NCBI GenBank assembly: GCA_021324155.1
Contig: JAJPJQ010000014.1
Location: 1 to 64,000, forward strand
DNA length: 64,000 nucleotides
Reading direction: 5' to 3'
Source: Pseudomonadota bacterium
Lineage (GTDB): Bacteria > Desulfobacterota > Binatia > UBA9968
Shown: positions 59,283 through 64,000 of the stretch, piece by piece
How positions within the stretch are numbered: position 1 is the stretch's first letter
How the letters are laid out: every line of letters starts with the position of its first letter
Program-made: the position numbers and the translations under genes
Notes under the pieces: model-generated
The model's input: the letters and a program-made list of their open reading frames with translations, nothing else
What the model was told of the DNA's origin: nothing
Database searches by the model: none

Positions 59283-60028
59283 GCCGTCTGGAAATCATCG
59301 GCGTTGAAGGCATCGATGAGGCGCGCCGCGGGGACTCGATCGGCGCGCTGATCGCCGAGGCATGCGCGCGCCAGAACGTCGCGCTCGCGCGCGGCGACGT
59401 TTTCGTCGTCGCGCACAAGATAGTCTCCAAGGCCGAGGGGCGGATCGTCCGCCTCGCCGATGTCGAGGCGTCGCCGCGCGCCGTCGAGCTCGGCCGCGAG
59501 CTCGGCAAAGACGCGCGGCTGGTGGAAATCATTTTGCGCGAGAGCCGGCGCGTCGTGCGCACCGGCGGCAACGCGCTGATCGTCGAGACGCATCACGGCT
59601 TTGTCTGCGCCAACGCGGGTGTCGATCTCTCGAACGTTGGGTTAGAGCAGGCGGCGCTGCTGCCGCGCGATCCCGACGCGTCGGCGCGAGAAATTCGCGC
59701 GGAGATCGAGCGGCGTACGGGCATCACGCCGGGCGTGATCATCAGCGACAGCTTCGGCCGGGCCTGGCGCTTGGGGACCGTCGATATCGCGGTCGGTGTT
59801 GCCGGGCTCGCGCCCATTAAGGACGAGCGCGGCACGAGCGACAGCTACGGCTACGAACTGCGGGCAGCCGTATGCGCAGTCGCCGACGAGCTTGCGGCAG
59901 CGGCCGAGCTGGCGATGGGGAAAAAAGACCGGATACCGGTCGTATTAATTAAGGGCTACGAAGGAAAGGGGGAGGATGGATCCGCGAAAGAGCTGCTGCG
60001 GCCGGAAGCCGAAGACCTCTTTCGCTGA
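59279..60028 (+). CDS. cofE: Coenzyme F420-0:L-glutamate ligase CofE
   Basis: 249 aa from GTG 59279. VVAHKIVSKAEGRIV, THHGFVCANAGVDLSNV, SDSFGRAWRLGTVDIAVGVAG and the C-terminal IPVVLIKGYEG are CofE motifs. Adds glutamates to F420-0. Length corresponds to the stand-alone archaeal-type ligase, without the C-terminal FMN/nitroreductase domain of FbiB, so any dehydro-F420 reductase would have to be encoded elsewhere. Confidence 0.94.
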   Translation: MSRLEIIGVEGIDEARRGDSIGALIAEACARQNVALARGDVFVVAHKIVSKAEGRIVRLADVEASPRAVELGRELGKDARLVEIILRESRRVVRTGGNALIVETHHGFVCANAGVDLSNVGLEQAALLPRDPDASAREIRAEIERRTGITPGVIISDSFGRAWRLGTVDIAVGVAGLAPIKDERGTSDSYGYELRAAVCAVADELAAAAELAMGKKDRIPVVLIKGYEGKGEDGSAKELLRPEAEDLFR

Positions 60029-60044
60029 GGATTTCTGAACATCT

Positions 60045-60701
60045 ATGGATAAAGAATTTGTCATCGCGATCGTCGGCGGCACCGGCAGCATGGGCACGGC
60101 GCTGGCGCTGCGGCTGGCGGCGCCCGGCGTCCGCGTCATTATCGGCTCGCGCGAGCGCGAAAAGGCGAAGAGCGTCGTCGATTCGCTCAAGGATAAGATT
60201 TCCGGCGGGCGGCTCGAAGGCGACACCAACCAGGACGCGGTGAAGGACGCCGAGTTCGTCGTGATTGCCGTTCCCTACGAGGGCCACGCGAAGATCATCG
60301 CCGATCTTAAAGGGCAGCTCGCCGGCAAGACGTTGATCGACGCCGTTGTGCCGCTGCAAAAAGGCAGGCCGTTCGTGCCGCCCGCGGGTTCCGCGCTGCT
60401 CGAAGCGCAGACGATCCTCGCCGGCGAGGCGCCGGTGATCGGCGCGATGCACAACATTTCCGCGCTCGACCTCCAGGATACGAAGGCGCCGCTCGGCGAC
60501 GTGCTTGTCTGCGGCGACGGCGCGGAGGCGAAAGACAAGGTGATGGAGATCATCCGCCGCATCGGCGCGACCCCGTACGACGCCGGCCCGGCGGGAAACG
60601 CCTATGTCGTCGAAGGAATCACCGGCGTGCTGATTGCTTTGAACCGGAAATACAAATCGAAGCACGCGAGCGTGAAAATTACCGGAATAGATCAACACTA
60701 A
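60045..60701 (+). CDS. npdG: F420-dependent NADP reductase
   Basis: 218 aa. The Rossmann motif IVGGTGSMGTALALRL (~7-22), GSREREKAKSV binding NADP phosphate, VVIAVPYEGHAKI and GAMHNISALDLQD are characteristic of NpdG/Fno. Exchanges hydride between F420H2 and NADP. Sixteen bases after cofE in the same operon, giving this genome a way to reduce F420 from NADPH. Confidence 0.9.
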   Translation: MDKEFVIAIVGGTGSMGTALALRLAAPGVRVIIGSREREKAKSVVDSLKDKISGGRLEGDTNQDAVKDAEFVVIAVPYEGHAKIIADLKGQLAGKTLIDAVVPLQKGRPFVPPAGSALLEAQTILAGEAPVIGAMHNISALDLQDTKAPLGDVLVCGDGAEAKDKVMEIIRRIGATPYDAGPAGNAYVVEGITGVLIALNRKYKSKHASVKITGIDQH

Positions 60702-60702
60702 A

Positions 60703-61710
60703 ATGAATCTGCCGGCGATCGCCACGACCACAGTCGGGAGTTTCCCACGGCCGAACTGGCTCGCCGAGCGCGAGCGCAGCGAGGTGACGTTCCGCCTCGA
60801 AGGCGAGCTTTTGCGCGAAGCGCAGGACGACGCCACGATCGTCATTCTGCACGAGCAGGAGCGCGCCGGCCTCGATCTCCTGACAGACGGCGAGCAGCGC
60901 CGGCCGCAGTTCATCAACCACGTGCTGGGCACTTTCGACGGCATCGATCTCGTCCATCGGCGCGACCGGGCGATCCGCCGGCGCACGGACGTCGAGCGGC
61001 CGGTGCCGCGCGTCATCGGACCGATCCGCCGACGCGAGGTCGCGGTCGTCGGCGATCTTCTTTTCGCCAGGGGACATACGTCCATGCCCATCAAAATGGC
61101 GGTGCCGGGGCCGATGACGGTCGTCGACAGCACCTTCGACGAATACTATCACGACGAGGAGAGGCTCGCGCTCGACGTCGCTGGGGCGATCAACGACGAG
61201 CTGCTCGCGCTGGAGGCGGCCGGCTGCGAGCTCGCTCAGATCGACGAGCCGGCGATGACGCGCTGGCACGAAAAGGTTGCGGCATACGGCCTGAAGGCAC
61301 TCGACCGCTGTCTCGAAGGCATCGCGATGCCGACGATCGTGCATCTCTGCTACGGCTATCCCGGCAGCGGCAAGCGCCAGCACGAATACGAGTATCCCGA
61401 GCTGCTCGAATTGCTGATGAAGAGCCGCATTGGCGGCTTCTCGCTCGAATTCGCGCGCAGTGGCTTCGACCCGGCGGTGCTCGCGATCCTCCAGGACCGC
61501 ACGATCATTTTCGGCTGTGTCGATCCGGGTGATACGCCTCCCGAGCCGCTAGAGAAAGTCGTCGCGCTGGCGCGCCGCGCGCTTGACTACGTCGAGCCCG
61601 AGCGGCTTCTGTTGGCGCCCGACTGCGGCCTGATGACGATTGACCGCGATCTCGCGCTCGCCAAGTGCCGCCTCCTGGCCGACGCCGCGCGCGAGCTGCG
61701 AAAGGGATGA
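60703..61710 (+). CDS. Cobalamin-independent methionine synthase-like protein (MetE C-terminal type)
   Basis: 335 aa, half the size of full MetE: TTTVGSFPRPNWL start, QIDEPAMTRW, then zinc-site elements IVHLCYGYPG, LEFARSGFD and LAPDCGLMTID (His, Cys, Glu, Cys). Such short proteins may be core methionine synthases or methyltransferases using another methyl donor. One base after npdG, so it is part of the F420 transcript; a link to F420 chemistry is unproven. Confidence 0.85.
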   Translation: MNLPAIATTTVGSFPRPNWLAERERSEVTFRLEGELLREAQDDATIVILHEQERAGLDLLTDGEQRRPQFINHVLGTFDGIDLVHRRDRAIRRRTDVERPVPRVIGPIRRREVAVVGDLLFARGHTSMPIKMAVPGPMTVVDSTFDEYYHDEERLALDVAGAINDELLALEAAGCELAQIDEPAMTRWHEKVAAYGLKALDRCLEGIAMPTIVHLCYGYPGSGKRQHEYEYPELLELLMKSRIGGFSLEFARSGFDPAVLAILQDRTIIFGCVDPGDTPPEPLEKVVALARRALDYVEPERLLLAPDCGLMTIDRDLALAKCRLLADAARELRKG

Positions 61711-61728
61711 CGAGCGTCCGGTTCACCG

Positions 61729-62250
61729 ATGACGCGCACGCTCTACACCATCGGACACTCCACGCGCGCGCTCTACGACTTCGAGGAGTTGCTGGAAGAC
61801 TTCGGTGTCGCGCTGTTGATCGATATTCGAACGGTGCCGCGCTCGCGCCACGTGCCGCACTTTAACTCCGGAAAGCTTGCGCGCGCGCTCGCGCGCAAAA
61901 AAATTGACTATCGCCATTTGAAGCTGCTCGGCGGGCTCCGCAAGCCGTCCAAGGAATCGATCAATCTCGCCTGGCGGAACTTGAGCTTCCGCGGCTACGC
62001 CGACTACATGCAGTCGGAAGACTTTCAAGCGGGGCTCGCGGAGCTAGAGAGCGCGGCGGCGAAGAAAAAGACGGCGATCATGTGCGCCGAGGCGGTGCCG
62101 TGGCGCTGCCACCGCTCGCTCGTGGCCGATGCGCTCACGGTTCGCGGCTGGCAGGTGCGCCATATTCTGTCGAAGACGAGCCAGCAGATTCACCAACTGA
62201 CGCCGTTCGCGGCGGTTGAAGGCGAGCGCGTCACGTACCCGCAACGTTGA
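61729..62250 (+). CDS. DUF488 family protein
   Basis: 173 aa. LYTIGHSTRALYDFEELL start, IDIRTVPRSRHVPHFN, and near the end IMCAEAVPWRCHRSLVADAL with the CAE...CHR motif that defines DUF488. Fold related to small nuclease or sulfurtransferase-like domains; activity unknown. Nineteen bases after the MetE-like gene. Confidence 0.9.
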   Translation: MTRTLYTIGHSTRALYDFEELLEDFGVALLIDIRTVPRSRHVPHFNSGKLARALARKKIDYRHLKLLGGLRKPSKESINLAWRNLSFRGYADYMQSEDFQAGLAELESAAAKKKTAIMCAEAVPWRCHRSLVADALTVRGWQVRHILSKTSQQIHQLTPFAAVEGERVTYPQR

Positions 62251-62297
62251 AATTTTCCGGCAAATGGCTTAGACGAAAGAGCATAGGAGACGCACAA

Positions 62298-63494
62298 ATG
62301 GACCACGGACCGACGACGGAAAAATTTCAGGCGCCGACGGACGAGAAGACCAAGGCGGGCTACGGCAAGTTTCTCCGCCCGAAGTCGGCTTACGATCTGT
62401 TCATGGAATCGGAAGGCATTCCGATCTACCGCGAGATCGGCGTGCGCCGCGTGCAGGACCTGCCGCGGCTCCCGTGGAAGCGCTTGGGAGGCAAGGGCAC
62501 CTACATCCAACTCCTCGGCACCGAGGGACTTTGGGGCTGCTACGTCGTCGAAGTCCCCGGCCGCGGCGCGCTCAATCCGGAGAGGCACCTTTACGAGAAG
62601 ATTTTCCTCGTCGTCGAAGGGCGCGGCACGACCGAGGTTTGGAGCGAGGGCAACGGCAAGAAGCTGACATTCGAATGGCAGCGAGGCTCGCTTTTCTCAA
62701 TCCCGCTCAACGCCTCGCACCGCATCGTCAACGCGACGTCGAGCCCCGCGCTTTTGCTTGCGGGGACAACGGCGCCGAACATGATCAATATGGTGTCGAA
62801 CCTCGATTTTATCTTCAACTGCCCGTATACGTTCACCGATCGCTTCGACGCGTCTGAGGATTATTACAAGTACAAAGAAGATGTTTCGCCGGACCCGGTG
62901 CGCGGGCTCGCGATGCGGCAGACCAACATCATACCCGACATCATCGGGTGCGAGCTGCCGCTCGACAATCGGCGCTCGCCGGGCTACCGGCGCATCGAGC
63001 CGCACATGACGGGAAACAACTTTTATCTCTGGATCGGCGAGCACCAGAACGGCCGCTATTCCAAGGCGCACGCGCACGGATCGGCCGCCGTGCTTGTCTG
63101 CCTGACGGGCAAGGGCTACACATACACGTGGCCGGCGCATCTCGGCCAAAAGCCGTGGGAGAACGGCAAGGGCGACCAAGTGAAGCGACAGGACTATGAG
63201 CCCGTCGGGCTTGTGAGCGCCGCGCCGATGGGCGGCAACTGGTTTCACGCGCACTTCGGCACGAGCAAAGAGCCGCTGCGCCTGTCGGCGTGGTTCGGGC
63301 CGAACGCGCCGGGCCGAGAGCGCGGCCGCCCCGGCGAGCAGCACATCGACTATGGCGCGATCGACATTAAGGACGGTGGCACCGCCATCCCGTATTACGA
63401 CGAAGATCCGTACCTGCGCAAAGAATACGTCGAGACGCTGGAGAAAGAGGGCGTCAAGTCGCGCATGGAAGATTCCCTGTACCAAAAGCCGTAA
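62298..63494 (+). CDS. Cupin-domain protein
   Basis: 398 aa from ATG 62298, AGGAGA upstream. Two cupin barrels are suggested: PERHLYEKIFLVVEGRGTTEVW with FSIPLNASHRIVN (~95-150), and SKAHAHGSAAVLVCLTGKGYTY with GNWFHAHFGTSKEPL (~255-335), which keeps His/Glu positions for a metal. Resembles bicupin dioxygenase-like proteins of uncertain substrate that often accompany amidohydrolases in these lineages. Ends before a strong terminator. Confidence 0.82.
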   Translation: MDHGPTTEKFQAPTDEKTKAGYGKFLRPKSAYDLFMESEGIPIYREIGVRRVQDLPRLPWKRLGGKGTYIQLLGTEGLWGCYVVEVPGRGALNPERHLYEKIFLVVEGRGTTEVWSEGNGKKLTFEWQRGSLFSIPLNASHRIVNATSSPALLLAGTTAPNMINMVSNLDFIFNCPYTFTDRFDASEDYYKYKEDVSPDPVRGLAMRQTNIIPDIIGCELPLDNRRSPGYRRIEPHMTGNNFYLWIGEHQNGRYSKAHAHGSAAVLVCLTGKGYTYTWPAHLGQKPWENGKGDQVKRQDYEPVGLVSAAPMGGNWFHAHFGTSKEPLRLSAWFGPNAPGRERGRPGEQHIDYGAIDIKDGGTAIPYYDEDPYLRKEYVETLEKEGVKSRMEDSLYQKP

Positions 63495-63520
63495 CCTTCG
63501 TTGTAAAGTTTTCGGTTATT

Positions 63521-63559
63521 AACATAGGGGCAGGCGATCACCTGCCCCTATGTTTTCTT
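63521..63559 (+). terminator. Intrinsic terminator closing the F420/cupin run
   Basis: acataggggcagg (63522-63534) pairs perfectly with cctgcccctatgt (63541-63553) around the loop cgatca, plus an outer A-T pair, followed by ttttctt. It lies 27 bases after the cupin stop and nine bases before the eutA start. Confidence 0.93.
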
Positions 63560-63567
63560 AGGTGATA

Positions 63568-64000
63568 ATGCAGAGCTTCACGAACGCCAGCCGCCACATC
63601 GTCGAAGAGGACGACATCAAGCTCACGAGCGTGGGCGTCGATATCGGCTCGTCCACTTCGCACCTCGTCTTCTCGCGGCTGGAGATGCGCCAGCAGGGGA
63701 CGCGCTACGTCGTCACCAAGCGCGAGATCTTGAGCGAATCGGAGATCCTCCTGACGCCCTATCGCGACGACCTGACGATCGACGTCGACGCGCTGGGAAA
63801 ATTCATCGAGCGGCAGTACGACCGCGCCGGTCTCAAGCGCGCGGATATCGATACCGGCGCGCTGATTCTCACCGGCGTCGCCGTGCGGCGGCGCAACGCG
63901 CGCGCGATCGCAGAATTGTTCGCCGCCGAGGCGGGCCGCTTCGTCGCCGTCAGCGCCGGCGACAGCCTGGAGAGCACGATGGCGGCGCACGGCTCCGGCG
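63568..64000 (+). CDS. eutA: EutA-like ethanolamine ammonia-lyase reactivating factor (partial)
   Basis: From ATG 63568 the frame stays open to the window edge (144 residues). TSVGVDIGSSTSHLVFSRLE is the ASKHA/actin-like phosphate-binding start of EutA, and ADIDTGALILTGVAVRRRNAR and VSAGDSLESTMAAHGSG match EutA's next blocks. EutA uses ATP to remove damaged cobalamin from ethanolamine ammonia-lyase, so eutB/eutC are expected beyond the edge. The cupin terminator separates it from the F420 run. Confidence 0.85.
   Translation, partial: MQSFTNASRHIVEEDDIKLTSVGVDIGSSTSHLVFSRLEMRQQGTRYVVTKREILSESEILLTPYRDDLTIDVDALGKFIERQYDRAGLKRADIDTGALILTGVAVRRRNARAIAELFAAEAGRFVAVSAGDSLESTMAAHGSG

Overview
The window (64 kb, mostly GC-rich, densely packed) reads as chromosome of a Gram-negative bacterium: there are outer-membrane beta-barrels, a TlpA-type thioredoxin, CopC/CopD, Sco, a Cox11-like assembly factor, sigma-54 promoters, GlnK/AmtB and HD-GYP/GGDEF signalling. 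A complete-looking F420 block (cofG-cofD-cofC-cofE-npdG), several ACMSD-like amidohydrolases and orphan NMT1-type solute-binding proteins point to an uncultivated soil or groundwater lineage of the Binatota/Rokubacteria/Tectomicrobia kind. That placement is inference from gene content only.

Layout. 1-1.2 kb: right end of a RAYT-type transposase, a 5'-truncated toxin-like gene and a small secreted gene, all AT-rich. 1.7-7.2 kb: glycoside hydrolase-GT2 fusion, ABC exporter and a second glycosyltransferase (polysaccharide synthesis/export). 7.3-11.5 kb: universal stress protein, nitrilase, DUF1646 transporter, Nramp-like transporter. 11.6-19.8 kb: nitrogen region with glnK-amtB, a PP2C phosphatase and Ser/Thr kinase, an ANTAR antiterminator, a leader with ANTAR-type hairpins and terminator, a 93-aa unknown protein, a broken nirA joined to the tail of a formate/nitrite transporter, and a porin. 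Four good sigma-54 promoters tie this region together. 19.8-31.7 kb: TlpA-like protein, ribBA, solute-binding proteins, panE, cytochrome c, amidohydrolase, a frameshifted DUF2199 gene, queC and a three-domain c-di-GMP protein.

31.7-40.3 kb: a twelve-gene minus-strand metal run starting with nikR and a Ni/Co transporter, then two paralogous outer-membrane proteins, a His-rich peptide, DUF4198, CopC, CopD, Cox11-like, Sco, VKOR-thioredoxin and a small secreted protein. Two NikR-like operators sit before nikR and before the transporter. 40.3-45.1 kb: small secreted protein, outer-membrane barrel and a zinc/manganese-type ABC system whose permease is fused to a lipoprotein domain. 45.1-56.4 kb: serine-less patatin-like protein, CorC/HlyC, RecD2, metallopeptidase, Asp/Glu racemase-like protein, nucleotide-translocase-like carrier, two amidohydrolases and a solute-binding protein. 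56.5-64 kb: F420 operon, MetE-like protein, DUF488, cupin and the start of eutA.

The most interesting element is the sigma-54/ANTAR circuit at 16.0-18.4 kb. The regulatory leader is intact and textbook-like, while its structural genes carry a 1-base frameshift and a large internal deletion. No CRISPR array, rRNA or tRNA was seen.
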